A DNA stretch of 64,000 nucleotides from Blattamonas nauphoetae (taxonomy: Eukaryota > Preaxostyla > Oxymonadida), in NCBI GenBank assembly GCA_033064195.1, contig JARBJD010000157.1, positions 1 to 64,000 on the forward strand. Reading direction: 5' to 3'. Within the stretch, counting starts at the first letter, position 1; each line of letters opens with the position of its first letter. Positions 11,530-22,912 of this stretch are shown here, piece after piece. The notes beneath the pieces are model-generated. The model ran no database searches. It was not told where the DNA came from and saw only the letters and a list, made by a program, of their open reading frames with translations. The translations under genes were made by a program, and so were the position numbers.

Positions 11530-12849
11530 TTTTTTCATCTGATCTGCGTGCCAGCAGCGCTTCTCCTCATCATCTGCATGTCAGCAGCACTTCTGATCGT
11601 CCTCCGCATGCGAGCATTGCTTCTCCTTGTCTTCCGCGTCTGATTCTAGCCCATACAACTCATCCACTTTTCCGCATCCCTCTTCCACAGTGTCTGACTG
11701 TCAACATTTGGGATTCATTTTGTGTGCAATTGGTTTGCGTCGTCATTCTCCACTAAAACCTAACTTGACTCGAAAGCAGTCAAAGACCGTTGATCTCAAT
11801 CGTCACTTGATGACTCCTGTTGATCTCCCTTCTATCCAGTTCAATCTTCACTGTCATCTACCAGTGAAATGACATGACCTTTTGGTGTGGACAGGACCCG
11901 AGCGATCTCACCGTCTGACAGACTCGAATATGAATCTGATCCATCAAGTTGTACAATATTGTCGGAGACGTCTGTATCGCTGAAGTATGGATCTGTGTAG
12001 TCTTCTGACCTTGTGTTGAACAGATCTCTCCTTACCACTTTTCTAGGAGCGTCTGACCCTTTCTCTCTCTTCTTTTCTTCTCCGTCTGGTCCCACCGACC
12101 ACCAACTTCCTGTCTTCGTGAGCTTTCCAGCGTGCCCTAAAGTATGGGTCTGTAAGAACGTGCCCCGACAACGGAAATGTCCCCTTGCTGCCGATTCTTG
12201 AGTCGTATCAGTCTTCATCGCTTGGATCGATTCGTCTGTACTCCCAGCTGCGTTCTCCATGTCTTCATCTCTCAGATTCTTCAGCATCTTCGTTGGAGAC
12301 GTCACAATCAGGCCAGCTTTGTGAAATCTTGCACGAATACTTGTTGGATGCATTGCTTCCTGAGCGGCATCAAATCTTCTGTTTAAAAATCGATCCATTC
12401 CAGCGTTGTCTGTCTTCGATTTTTTGTTGGGAACATGATCAAGTGGTTGTAGGTATCCCGAGGTGTGAGACGGGAGAAGGATAACGTCGATTTCATTCTC
12501 GTAGAGCCAACTCATCAGGGATAGATTATTCCTTGAGGAATGTCCATCCAAGTTGAGAAGAGCTCGTCGACGGGGGCGTCCAGTGGACTCCAATTCGGAG
12601 TTCGGTGGTTGTGTTTTCTGATTCAATCCGACTTGCTCCTCCATTGTGTCTGTCTATTCAAGACCTTGTTTTTGTGCGTTCTTTCTTGCTTGTTCAACTA
12701 GCTTCTTTTTTGCTTTCTCGGCTGCGAGGCGAGCACATTTCTCCCTCTCTTCGTTCCAAAGTCGTAGATGAAGCGATCTGACTTTCTCAATCTCTTCAAA
12801 GAGTGACGCAGTGTTATCTTCTCAGCTTTGCAGTCTGAGAAAACTGGTA

Positions 12850-13010
12850 CAGCTCGACTAGTTCTGAATTGTATTTTGATTGTTCAGAAATGAACATGAT
12901 TGTTCAGAAATGAATTTTAACTATTCAGAAATGAACAGTGATTTTTCTGAAATGAACAATGATTATTCGGAAATGAACAGTGATTGTTCATAAATGAACG
13001 GCTCTTTTTC
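12850..13010 (+). repeat. left terminal and subterminal repeat array of the Tc1/IS630-type element
   Basis: After the 19-bp end come about six imperfect copies of a TTCAGAAATGAAC-like word spaced roughly 20-25 bp apart. The opposite end (about 14,655-14,808) has a matching array in inverse orientation. Such arrays are probably transposase binding sites (inference). Confidence 0.7.
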
Positions 13011-13095
13011 GGATTTATTTTTGACTACTCGTTTTAGAAAAGACTGACAGAACGAAGGGAAACACTCTTGTGTGGTGAATTATTGATGAAGTAGT

Positions 13096-14529
13096 TTATT
13101 CTTCAGGTTCTTCCACTCGTGGTCCGTGGTCTGGTGGCATGATTGCTTGCGGACTTGGAGCTTGTGGGCCGTTCGAATAGCGGTTGAACTGTTCTTGTGT
13201 TCGATTGAGAGCCAAATCACCTCGGCGAGCGACAATTGGATGAAGTCTGAGAGACACAAATCTGATGGCCGCGGATATCTTACGATGAGGAATTGCACTC
13301 CCACCTTTCCACATGCCAAAGACGTACTCGATCGGATTCAGCTCATCCGTCTTGTGCAAGCCAACATTGTCCAAAATCAGTGTGCAGCTTTCATTCGTTC
13401 TTCTTTGAAGGGACTCAAAAAGTGAGAGGAGGAAATGTTGGAATTCAAGAGCAGACACAGTTCCTTGAACCCACGTCCCATGAACAACACCCCACGCTTC
13501 AGAGATCGCTGTGATTGCAGTGAGATTTTCAGTTTGCAATCGACGAACTCGTTGAAGGCAACGCTGACCGATTGGAGCACGACCTTGATTTTGGAAGCAG
13601 GTCTTGTTGCAGGAAGTTTCGTCGATGTAGACAGCAAATCTACCTTGAGAGAATGTTGTTGCATATCGCTGAAGATAGTCGAGTCTCGCGTCCTTTGTTT
13701 CCTCCGAATTGCGTTCGTGTTGGAGCAGCTCGACTTTCTTCACAGTGAACTTTGAACACCCATGTTCCACCGTTTTTGGTGAAGTTAGGTGAGCATTGAT
13801 TGTCGACACTGTAACCGATGTTCCATGATTATCCTCGACGAGAGTTTTGAGTTAATCTCCCTTCAAGAGTGGGTTTTGAAGAATTGCATCATTCATTGAT
13901 CGTGAAATTTCTGGAGTGATTGTTCGATAGACTGCTCCCCCACGAGACTTGGGAGCAGGTTTTCCAGAAGCTATGTTGTTGATTGTTCATTTCGAGATGT
14001 TCCACTTTTCGACAATCAAATCGTACTTCTTCCCTTCCTTCACTTCATCGAGGACCATTTCGCGTTCACGAGGCGTGAGAATGGTGTATGATCGTCGGGG
14101 CTTTGGGGCAGGACGAGAAGTTGGACGACCACGTTTCATCTTCTGAGGAGCTGGTCGTTCACCAAACTCATGAGGATCTTGTGGAATAAGAGGTTCAGGC
14201 GGGCTTGCACTATCAACAGCTTCAATTCTTTCTGGCAAGAGTCTTCGAAGTTCATCTTTCGATCGTTTGAGACTAGTTCGAATAAAATCCTGACTGAATC
14301 CGCCTGTGAGAAGCCCATCCTGCTGACTATCCATCCCAGATTCACAATCAACAACTTCATCACCAAAGAACCATCCATCCGATTCGTTGATAGATTGCCA
14401 TTGTATTTGTCTTTCGGTGATCGGTGTGTTTTGAGACTTGTCAGTCTCAGATTCATCATCGATGAGAGAAAAGGAGCGTTCCATGAAATTTCGCGATGAT
14501 TTTCCAGAAAAATCTTCTCCGTTTATCAT
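13096..14529 (-). pseudogene. IS630/Tc1-like transposase, disabled
   Basis: The N-terminal part (from 14,529) is acidic, then has a basic AT-hook-like GRP stretch and a helix-turn-helix region (LTPREREMVLDEV). The same frame continues through the DDE core: YIDETS (first Asp), TLILDNVGLH (second Asp) and ELNPIEYVF (Glu). Two in-frame stops interrupt it, TGA at 13,987-13,989 and TAA at 13,852-13,854. Between the second Asp and the Glu only 13 residues remain, where the family has about 34, so the LPPYSP region is deleted. The copy cannot make an active enzyme. Confidence 0.75.
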
Positions 14530-15569
14530 CTGATGTCACAATTGGAAATGGTTACGCGTAATTTTTTTTAGACAATTCAAGGGTCCGATCAACCTTTTTT
14601 CATTTTTCAGAAGTCTGAATATAGAGTCTAAATTGCATCTGGACAACTCATTTTGATCCTTCATTTATGAAAAATGAGTGTTCATTTGTGAAGAATCACT
14701 GTTCATTTCTGAAAAAATAAAGTACATTTCTGAACAATCATGTTCATTTCTGAATAATTAAAATCTATTTCAGAAAAATTAAAATGCATTTCAGAACTAG
14801 TCGAGCTGTAGTTGGTAGGATGAGTGGAATATGAAGTGTGTTCTGAAAGCATGACCGGAAGCAGCTGCGACGAAGAGAGCAGTCATTTTATTGATAGGTT
14901 TTGCTTTAAAAACGAAAAAAGTTCTCCTATCAGCCATCCGGATCGCCTTGCCTGGGTGAAAAGTTTTGTTCTGCAGAGATGACTCATCAAGTTGAATCAC
15001 CAAATCTCGATGGTAAGAATTTGTTAGTTGGAGGTGAAGAAGTTTGTGAAGGAAAGGTTTGGCAGTTTGTCGAGTTGAAGCATTGAATCTCTGCTGATCC
15101 GGCGAGATCGGTCGGATAGTTCGGAGACTGGTGTGACGCGAAAGAAATTTGAACACCCATGTTCTTGCGGGTGGTTCCACTGAGTCTCCACTTCCTGATC
15201 TCACCGTTTTTTGATCTCACCTCACCAAATTCATTCAGATCACGTCAATGTCTTAAATACTTAATTTTTACATCAAAATAATCAATCAGAATAAATATTG
15301 AAGCAAATCGAAGAAGTGCAATTCAGATATCAAGCCTGGATTTATGAGATGAGAAGAGGGATTTGTGTTCGGAGGGGTTTACGAAACCAGAACGAGAAGT
15401 CAGTGTGTCCGGGGCAATTCTCGAACCTCCTTTTCTGGATTTTGATCTCAGCCACAATTTGGATTGGGTGAGATCTGTTGATCTCACGAAAGCACTGTTT
15501 TGATCTCACCTGTATCAACCCTGATCATAAAGAAGATTGTCACTTCCAGACGTTGTCATTGAAATGTCG

Positions 15570-17935
15570 CCCACATTTGAATGTTGAATTATTCCATTTC
15601 GCTTCAATTAGTTCTCCAACTTTCCTTAGAACTTTGAATAATTGACATCAACTTGGCAATATCGTTAGAATGCAAAACTCTGAAATGATCTCAGGATCAA
15701 GCCCATTTATTTGATTAATTCCTGCTTATCTCCATACACAGACATCTGTGAGTGGTTTCCTTTTAAACGTGAAATACAAAACAACGATACAGTTATTTTA
15801 ACCCCTGGTTCCGGGTTGGTGACACGGACCGGGTTAATCACACATCTATCAATAGAGTAGCTTCATCATTACCGTGTTTGTATTCAATGAATTGTCCAAT
15901 AAATTGAAACTGTCTTCGCTTCTTCTGAAATTTGGCAACAGTCTTGTTCAGATCATGATGAATCAACAGAATGTTTCCTGGTTTGTATCGCCAAAGCAGT
16001 TGTGTTGTCTGGTGTCTTTGAATGTTCATCAATAGCTCTTCACAACTAGAGATATACAGAGCTTCGATTTCACGATTGTTTTGTGCTTGCTGTGGAGTGA
16101 ACTTGTTCCAGTACGCTCGATGTGGAGTCATGTTGTGGTATCCACCATCTGATTCATCTGCGAATGATTTGCCATCTGTGTTGCATTATCTTGGAATCCA
16201 TCTCTGATTGTTCTGATCACTCGATCCACAATTCGATTGTGATTTGTGAATGGTGAGCTTGTGAAATATGTACTGACTTTCTGCTTCTTAAAATAGGTTG
16301 ATGCTTCTCCACTTGTCCATGCTGCTTCACCATCACCACGAATGTTGTTGATGCTAACTCCACGATGATAAATCAGATCATTGATTGCAGTCTTGACTTT
16401 GCTCCATGATTTATCCAGCACAGGAATTACTACAAGGTATTTGGTGTTGATGTTGATGGCAAATAGGTAAATCTGAAGAACTGTTTTTGACGTTGGTGAT
16501 TGGATAAAAACGAGATCAATTTCCCATGATCCAAACTTTGGTGAGAAGTAGGGTCTGTCACATTTCTGTGGAACCTTTCTGTCTGATGTCTTTTCTGAAT
16601 CTCCAGTGATGTCTTTGGACATAAATTGTCTCTTTGATCGAAAAGGATATTGTATTTTTGTCACAACTGTTTGTATTTTTGGTTGATCTATCATCATCGC
16701 ATCACCTCCTTTTTCTCTCAGGATTTTCCTCGGATGTGCTACACTCCATCTATGAGTATATTCATCGTACCAATCCTGAAATGACCGTCCTCCAAATGGG
16801 ATTTGTTTTGTGTAAGTCAGAATGAATTCAAGATCATCATTCGCAATAGTTCTGTTAATTGAGGCTCGAACAAATGTGTTTCTGTTCATTTTATTTGCAT
16901 CCAGAATGAGTGATGTAATATAGTGTTCCATTTGCTTTTGATTATTCATTATTGAGTTCTCAGCTTTGATCTGTTCATCTTCTGAATCATTTCTCTGTTG
17001 ATGATCAAACAATCCTTTCATATGTGCCAACTGATTGAGAACTTGTTGTGTTGTCGGTTCGTACTCTTCGAACCTCCTCTCCTTCATCGGAAATTCTTAT
17101 TCTGAACCAATCGATTTCAAATTTCTCTTCTGTCCTGGAATGATTGGAGATTCAGGTGTTTCAATAGGCAATGGTTGTGATTTTTGACTCGGAGATAGTG
17201 TTGGAATTACGATGGCTGGTGGTTGATTGAAATGAATCTTCTGTGCTTCCTGATAATACTGTTGATATGCTCTGTATGCTTGTCTTGCAGTGTTGTTGCG
17301 AAGGATCCATCCGGTGAATTGTTTCACAAATCTTTGAACAACTATTTTTCCATCAGCAATGTTCAAATCAGGAGGTAATTCTCCATTCAGCCAATCATTG
17401 AAGTATGTCTCATCATTTGCGTCGTATACTCCATTGGAATCATTGACATGATAGGTTGGTAAAAGCTGGGAAAACGTAAGTGTGACTGTGAATATTTTTG
17501 TCTTGGAATGGAACGTGTTGTCCAGGAGGTTCTTCACTATTCGATCAATTTGTGTTGAATTCGAAAACGGTCTAGTCATTTCTACAAAAATAAAGTTTGT
17601 GTTTATTCAATTATATAATCAGTTGCTTTCAGTCCATGAATGAATGGAGGACACGATTCATTTTCAAGTACGATTGCCTTCAGATTTATTCCACTGAGAC
17701 TGAGTTTCTGCTGTTGTATTTTGGCTATCTCAAATCCATTGGAGTCATCGTCAGAGTGAACTCTTCTCGTCTGAAAGTTCAGGGTTGTGGTCACTGTTTT
17801 CTCTCCATTGAGGCACTTCACATAGTCGTTGCTTGTTATTGTTGTTTTCTTCAATGACACTCCTTTGATCTTGTATTTCTCATCTAGTGAGTAACACTTG
17901 GTTTCAGTGGTGATATTGCGGCATGGTGCAGTACG
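15570..17935 (-). mobile_element. Polinton end, copy B: integrase, unknown gene, polymerase tail (fossil)
   Basis: Reading on the minus strand: a C-terminal block resembling the tail of Polinton protein-primed DNA polymerase (about 17,935-17,603), an unknown gene (17,579-17,097), a retroviral-like integrase region (17,087-15,838), then about 270 bp of terminal DNA ending at 15,570. The integrase shows the GSWEIDLVFIQ strand, an NNIRGDGEAAW strand and a VIRTIRD helix, followed by a C-terminal beta domain. The last 1.1 kb is repeated inverted at 10,418-11,529. The polymerase end is cut by a MULE fragment. The element is incomplete and has at least one break; near-identity of the arms indicates a recent origin. 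Confidence 0.65.
17097..17579 (-). CDS. Polinton-block protein of unknown function
   Basis: A 160-residue frame between the polymerase-tail block and the integrase region of Polinton copy B. It is preceded by TTTATTTTTGTAGAA directly before the ATG, the same box found before the gene at 2,722. The middle contains NDWLNGELPPDLN and a basic aromatic helix, the end is proline-rich. I do not recognise a family. No membrane segment or signal peptide is visible. Confidence 0.45.
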   Translation of the reverse strand: MTRPFSNSTQIDRIVKNLLDNTFHSKTKIFTVTLTFSQLLPTYHVNDSNGVYDANDETYFNDWLNGELPPDLNIADGKIVVQRFVKQFTGWILRNNTARQAYRAYQQYYQEAQKIHFNQPPAIVIPTLSPSQKSQPLPIETPESPIIPGQKRNLKSIGSE

Positions 17936-17939
17936 TCGG

Positions 17940-18700
17940 TCAGCAGATACAAGTTCATATATGTGTTGAATTCCAGCGAAAAAGACAGTTTTCCATAGAT
18001 GAGCCAGAGCAACAGATATTTTGAGGTTGCTGATTCTTTGGTTCTTTTGAACAAGCATTCACAAAACTTGATACAAAGTATTGTTCTTTTGAAAACCATT
18101 GTTCTTCCAGATATGTTTTGATCGGGCTCCAATCGAAAAAATCAGTGTCGAACTTCGCCAAGAAGGCAGATTTGGCTGTGGAATATATTGCCAGATCGTC
18201 ATGATCAACAATATTCGCCCATGCTGCCATGATCTCCTGGGTGAGGAGTTCTATGTCTTCATGAGTTCCAAGGTGAGATCTAACATGTGCCTCAACATTA
18301 CGCTGGATATGCCAGCGGCAAAGGATGTGTTTGAAATGTGGGCAGGTTGACTTCAAGGCAGCAGCCATTCCGGCATCAGCATCAGTGACAAATGCAGCTG
18401 TGTGTGGCAGTCCGTTTGTTCGAAGCATCAACTTTCGATTGAGCTTGTTCACTGTTTTCCACTTCTTCCTCGCTTTGTTCGTTTCAATTCTCCAAGTGTG
18501 GTTTCCGAGGTTCAGAGCTTGATCGTTTTGATGATCGACTGGACTTCGAACTCCACGATGGTTTTCCGATTGAAAACTCTTCCGTACTTTGTCTGAATAG
18601 TTGCTGTCTTCTTCTCTTTCAGCTTCTCATTCCGTCTCTTCAGCTTGTGCATTATTTTCAAATTGATCATCGGTTTCTTCATCGTTTAGCTCATTTTCTG
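17940..18700 (-). pseudogene. MULE-type transposase fragment
   Basis: The minus-strand frame from about 18,452 contains TAAFVTDADAGMAAALKS and HILCRWHIQRNVEAH, the second catalytic Asp block and the C-x2-H-type helix typical of MULE (Mutator-like) transposases. Upstream translation (18.5-18.7 kb) is basic and Glu-rich and may be the earlier part of the gene. The fragment ends where it meets the Polinton polymerase-tail block, so one of them interrupts the other. Confidence 0.6.
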
Positions 18701-19070
18701 GCATCTCATTTCACCGATATCTCTTCCATTTCACCCCTTGTATCAAGAAAACACTTTTTGTAGTGAAATGAGGTGACATGATGAAAATAAGATTTGCGAG
18801 TTTCCAAGGTGTGCTTGTTTTGTTACACGGTCCAGAATGACCTTCACCCGTCACATGCAATCGTTTCGTTGATAGTCTTTTTTCCCGGTAAAGAGATAAG
18901 TACAATCTCCGTATTTAAAAATTTGACGAATGGAGTTGAAATTGTTTCTACAAATCGTATCCGAAGAAGAGAAGATGACTGTTCTTCAATGTTGTGCAAA
19001 AGATCTGTTAAATGACCATACCAGAAAAAGTGAAAGGTATACTCCAAGAATATCACCTTTACGATTTATA

Positions 19071-19324
19071 GTTGTGTCACCAATACGTCCCATGTCACCA
19101 ATCCGGCCCTTTTTCGGGAAAAATCAATATTGGTCAAACTAAGAAAAATTCAAAACGGGTGGCTGGTTGTTGAGAAATGAGGTCAAGAAGTTGAAACAAA
19201 ATGTGTGTATTCGTATCGTTAAAGGTATTTTGAGGTTTTCTCGGGATCGCGTGGGAGTACAATTCTAAAATTTCATATTTTTCTTAGTTTGACAAAAATG
19301 GTCCCTCACAGAAAAAAAGCCGGA
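19071..19324. mobile_element. small TIR element (copy 2), right end truncated
   Basis: Starts after TA with GTTGTGTCACCAATACGTCC, and contains the same internal landmarks as the 593-bp element at 25,705-26,297: GGTCAAACTAAGAA near the left and TCTCGGGATCGCGTGGGAG near the right. Similarity to the right end stops at GCCGGAT near 19,324, where a Merlin fragment region begins. It has no coding capacity, as expected for a non-autonomous element. Confidence 0.6.
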
Positions 19325-19390
19325 TCTGTGTTCATTCGTCTCTCATGGTTTTCAAGCACGGCCTTGTATCCTGTCTGTCGCGTTTCAACA

Positions 19391-19800
19391 TTACTTTTCT
19401 TTTCCAAAGCAGTTTGCATGCAATTTCATCGAGCCATCTTGGAACTCATCAAGTGGGTAAACTTCCTTTAAAGACTCGAATGACTTCCACTGATCCGAAG
19501 TCATCACTGATCCTTTCGCGACTCGACCCTTGATCACATCATCTAAAGTGTCATGGTCTCTATATGCAACCATCAACACGAAATAGTATCCTGGAACACC
19601 TTGAACCCAGTCCCCAACTCGCCAAAACCCAGTTTTATCTTTGACACGATGATTCTTCCATGGAATGAAGTAAGCTTCGTCAATTTCCACTCTGATATCC
19701 TTCACTCCACTCTTTCTTGTTCGTTTTTGGAGAGCAAAACAACAGACTTGATGGAGAATTCGACACCACTTGGTTGACGCCTCTGATCTAGGTCTGTTCC
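19391..19800 (-). pseudogene. Merlin/ISXO2-type transposase fragment
   Basis: The frame beginning near 19,705 reads DIRVEIDEAYFIPWKNHR, then a GDWVQGVPG strand, DHDTLDDVIKGRV and GSVMTSDQWKSF. This matches the V-x-IDE first catalytic block and the GS-x-I-x-SD-x-W second block of ISXO2/Merlin enzymes. The N-terminal zinc-finger part and the C-terminal Glu block are missing or out of frame. It is joined upstream to an unrelated pogo-like C-terminal piece. Confidence 0.6.
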
Positions 19801-20511
19801 TTCACGGATTTGTTTAGAGCCGATTGCAGACAGGGCATTGCACAGAGCGTGGTAGGTGGAAATGATCCTGCGCAAAGTGGCTAACTTTCTCTGTTGTCGA
19901 GGTCTGCTTTTCAAAATCATTCTTTCCTTTTCCTCGTCGGTTTCTTGATCAAATTGTTCGCCAATGTCAATTGATTCAGAGTGTGAAAAACTGTTCCTTG
20001 CCTCCTCCCAGTATTTCTGCTGAATTGTGTTCATTGTCCGGTGACATCCTGGTTTTCTTGGCCATGTCTGCCCTCGTCATGGTCTGAACTTCTTTGCATC
20101 CAATACGTTTGCGGGCTTTATCGAAACATCTGGAGGTACTTGTTGGATCAGATCCCTCGCTCCAATTCTCACAAACAGCGTCCATGTTGACGGGGTAGAT
20201 GCCAGACACTGCAAAAAACGCCTTTGTCGAGTCTCTTGTAAAACTGGGTTGCATTTTTGATTCAGGTTTGTCCAATTAATGGGGGAAACTGGCTGATTTT
20301 TTTGGGATGAGGTGAGGAAGGGCGTCTGGACCCATGTTGCGAAAGGGTCAGATAAATCTCTTCGAATGGATTGGATTCGTTCATGTTGATTTGAATGAAG
20401 CCCATTGTTGACATTTCGACTCATACGGATATTCTGATTCTCGTTGATTTTATCACGCTGTGGCTTAAAGATAACACTTATTGCAATGAAATTGTCTGGA
20501 TGGATGAACAT
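19801..20511 (-). pseudogene. pogo/Tigger-like C-terminal fragment
   Basis: Two overlapping frames hold a basic N-terminal part and then FFAVSGIYPVNMDAV followed by a Ser/Thr-rich linker, resembling the short helix with GIYP/GI-P that follows the DDE core in pogo and Tigger transposases. No catalytic residues are present. It is a decayed tail of a DNA transposon. Confidence 0.4.
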
Positions 20512-20563
20512 GGAAGTGGCGGTTTTCTAGCATGGGTTGCTGATTTCTGACACCACTATCTCG
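20512..20563. repeat. terminal sequence of the AACCGC-type small element
   Basis: AGTGGCGGTTTTCTAGCATG and the following TTTCTGACACCACTAT match, with a few differences, the right end of the small element at 52,214-52,855. It is an orphan end; I could not find its partner. Confidence 0.5.
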
Positions 20564-20810
20564 TGTCCCCTCTCTTGGAATACATCCAAAACAATCTGGT
20601 CGGTGTCGGTCCTGGAGAATCACGACCAGACTTGTGAAAAGTCCAATTTTGGGGTGCGATCAAATTGGCCAATTGGTTTTCCAATTGACAAAATTGGTCT
20701 ATTCTCACAAATCACGTCATAACTTCTTCAATCGATAGTTTGTTTTGTAATTTTACCCAAAAATTAGTCACAAGTGATAGAAGTTAGTGGTAATTGAAGC
20801 GAACGAAAAA

Positions 20811-21989
20811 TTAAAAAAAGGGTCGATCAAGCCCCATCAAGTGTCTTGATCCGTTGGCTATCACAAAGTTACCTTTCTCAAACATCCAATCTTCCACACA
20901 TTTCATAAATGAAGGCCCAATCTGACAGATACTCTTCTTTCCCATCAACATGTCAAATCGATCTCCCCCATTTTTCATTGATTTCAGGAATAGTGTTGGA
21001 AATGACAATACAAGTGGTGAAATGAGATGAAAACCAGTTGTCGTCCGATTGCTCATTTCACATGTCTGCCCACGACAAATTGTTCCCCATTTTCCACTCC
21101 CGCCTAAAACAACAATAACAGTCATTGTGGCTGCGGACGGTGAATCTCTTCCAGTCTTCTAGTCGAGCCTTGCCCACAATTTGAGTTTTCCTCAAGGGCT
21201 CTGTTTTCCAAAGGAACTCGATATTGGAAGAATGTTGTCGATTACATGTTGAGTCATCTAGTTGCAGAGACCCAGAACGAACAATTCCACTTCGACTACT
21301 TTCAGCAGCGGGGACCAAGGTTGATTGTCCTAATTTGGGGTGATGAGAATTCCCTGATGATTGTTGTCGCTCCACCTGGAAAGCTGTGACTCCCTGTCAA
21401 TGGAGTATATGAGAAACCCTGATCACGTAAAACCTGACAGCTGCTGACTCCTTCCAGTTCGAAACCCAATGTTTCCAACCTTTGCATGGCTTTCGTGGTA
21501 TTCACTTCTGCTTCCTCTCTGGTCCCTCATCGATTTGACTGCAGTCTTTATAATTTTGGTGAAACTCTGCAGTGCTGTTGCGAGTCCGAAGGGCATCCCA
21601 ACATATTGGATGAAGTTGTTGTAGGAACATAAGCTACTATTACGACAAAGTTGGGGAGGTCCACCTGAATTTCGTCGTTTAGAGGCGACCACAACTCCTG
21701 CCTTCAACTACTCCACCAGGAAAACCCGGAACGCCTCCGTTTCCTCCAGGTTCCTACGGAACGGAGGCGCCCAGCTCAAGTTCTGGAGTCGATGTGGAGA
21801 TTCCGCATCCTTCCCTCCACAGTACATCTGCCTGTACTCGCTACGCGAATCAAAGCTACTGGCCTTCCCACTGATGATCCAGCAAAATTGGTTTCAATCG
21901 ATGAAAAAGAGCAACTCAAAACACGACAACACCCAGAAAAGGAGTATCCAGAATCGTCTCCTCATTTCAAGTCTAGCACAAGCGAAAGT
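20811..21989 (-). mobile_element. DIRS-like retroelement fossil
   Basis: Minus-strand translations contain YVGMPFGLATALQSFTKII, the reverse transcriptase block that in DIRS/Ngaro-type retroelements reads MPFGL-x-TAP-x-FTK. An EWKMGNNLSWADM stretch nearby recalls the start of an RNase H strand. The element is short, old and broken in many places. The assignment to DIRS rather than another retroelement group is tentative. Confidence 0.45.
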
Positions 21990-22880
21990 TCAAAAATTTG
22001 AATCCAAAACCGTGATGAATGTAATTTTGTCAACTTTTAACAAGGTAAACAGAGAGCAGTCGTCCAAGAGATCTCCTGGAGCAGTCCCTGATTCCGGCAT
22101 GAACCTTCGAAAATGTGCCCACATCCCCTCCACCCGGTTGATGTGGACATTGGTATTTGGGTCTTTAAAATAGCGGGAATGATTGACGGTTCCATGATTC
22201 ATTTCTAACTCTTGTGCTAGATTCGCGTATCCTGCCCACAGATCAGTTAGAATTGTTGAGCCTGGGTCACACACAGCCTGGATGATCCCGAGCAGAACCG
22301 GACAGCTCCGGTTCTGCACGGGAAGGTAAACGGCCCGCCTCGGTCCATCGGTTGGACTTCGATAGTCTTCCCTTCACCTCCAATCGTCATAAAGCCTCCC
22401 CAAACACTCATGGTGGCTGCTTGGCGGCACAGTGCGTAAATCGTATGGACTGCCCCTCTGGTCTCTCCAGTAAGTTTCACAGTCTCGGACTGATCAATAT
22501 TGAGATTGCAGTGCAAACTGATAAGAAGCGCCTTGTGAATTTCAATTCGAGATCGGTGAAACGGTGTGGGGACAAAGAGCGACAAGTTCTTGTTATGTCT
22601 ACGGCATCTCCAACGACGATTCGCTTCGTTGGAGACGGACATGGGCTCGTGGCAGTCGGGACAATTCGGGATCGGAAGTAGATCTGAGTCGAGGAGATAT
22701 TGGATTGTCTCCGCCTTTGAGTTGAATAGCGCTTGCCATTCCTGAAAAAATTACATGATGGGTGATCCAACATCTTGATCACTTGTGGCCCACCAAGTCG
22801 ACACTTGCCCATGAATATTAGCAATTTCCCTGCTTCCACAAGCTGTATTTTTGTCAAAAGCCCAATTTTTTTTGACACTG
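21990..22880 (-). pseudogene. Merlin/ISXO2-type transposase, near full length but broken
   Basis: Reading leftwards from 22,880 there is an N-terminal region with CPDCHEPMSVSN (a zinc-finger pair) and WRCRRH, then a helical region, then GGEGKTIEV (a degraded first catalytic block). The end, in another frame, has GSTILTDLWAGYANLAQE, NHSRYFKDPNTNVHINRVEG and MWAHFRRFMP, the second and third blocks. This is the most complete of the three Merlin copies here. It has frameshifts between the blocks, so it is inactive. Confidence 0.7.
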
Positions 22881-22912
22881 TCTCAAAATGTTGTTTCTGA
22901 TTCTCCTTTTCA
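22855..22912. repeat. about 55-bp sequence repeated inverted at 25,634-25,690
   Basis: GACACTGTCTCAAAATGTTG and its flanks recur as the complement just right of the hAT-like element. The sequence is the 5' part of the Merlin gene, so the right flank of the hAT-like element appears to be a piece of a second Merlin copy in the opposite direction. Confidence 0.55.

Larger units (their letters stand above)
12850..14808 (-). mobile_element. Tc1/mariner-IS630-type element with TA duplication
   Basis: The ends are perfect 19-bp inverted repeats, CAGCTCGACTAGTTCTGAA on the left and its complement on the right, flanked by TA at 12,848-12,849 and 14,809-14,810. TA duplication is the rule for this superfamily. 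Inside each end lies an array of related ATTCAGAAATGAAC-like words. The single gene is an IS630-like transposase. The element is 1,959 bp and interrupts the pogo-like gene between its first and second catalytic Asp blocks, so it is the younger insertion. Confidence 0.85.
11530..15569 (-). mobile_element. pogo/Tigger-like transposase remnant, split by another element
   Basis: A DDE_1-type transposase lies on the minus strand in two parts. The first part (15,204 to 14,811) contains VIQLDESSLQ, the first catalytic Asp. The second (12,644 to 11,841) contains LLNLDGHSSRNN and ILLPSHTSGYLQPLDH, the second Asp and the typical pogo motif near the third. A Tc1/IS630-type element sits between them with a TA duplication at each side. 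The downstream part has a stop before the second Asp block and a Glu/Lys-rich helical insert, so the gene is dead. I could not find the outer ends; the remnant fills the gap between the two Polinton arms. Confidence 0.6.

Noticed and set aside
12850-13010. CRISPR-like array of regularly spaced repeats
   Set aside because: Units are degenerate, spacing is short, the mirror array lies at the other end of a TA-flanked transposon, and the genome is eukaryotic.
10418-16683. Assembly-made hairpin explaining the inverted Polinton arms
   Set aside because: The arms differ at several bases and have different flanks, which an artefactual fold-back would not give; raw-read confirmation is still desirable.
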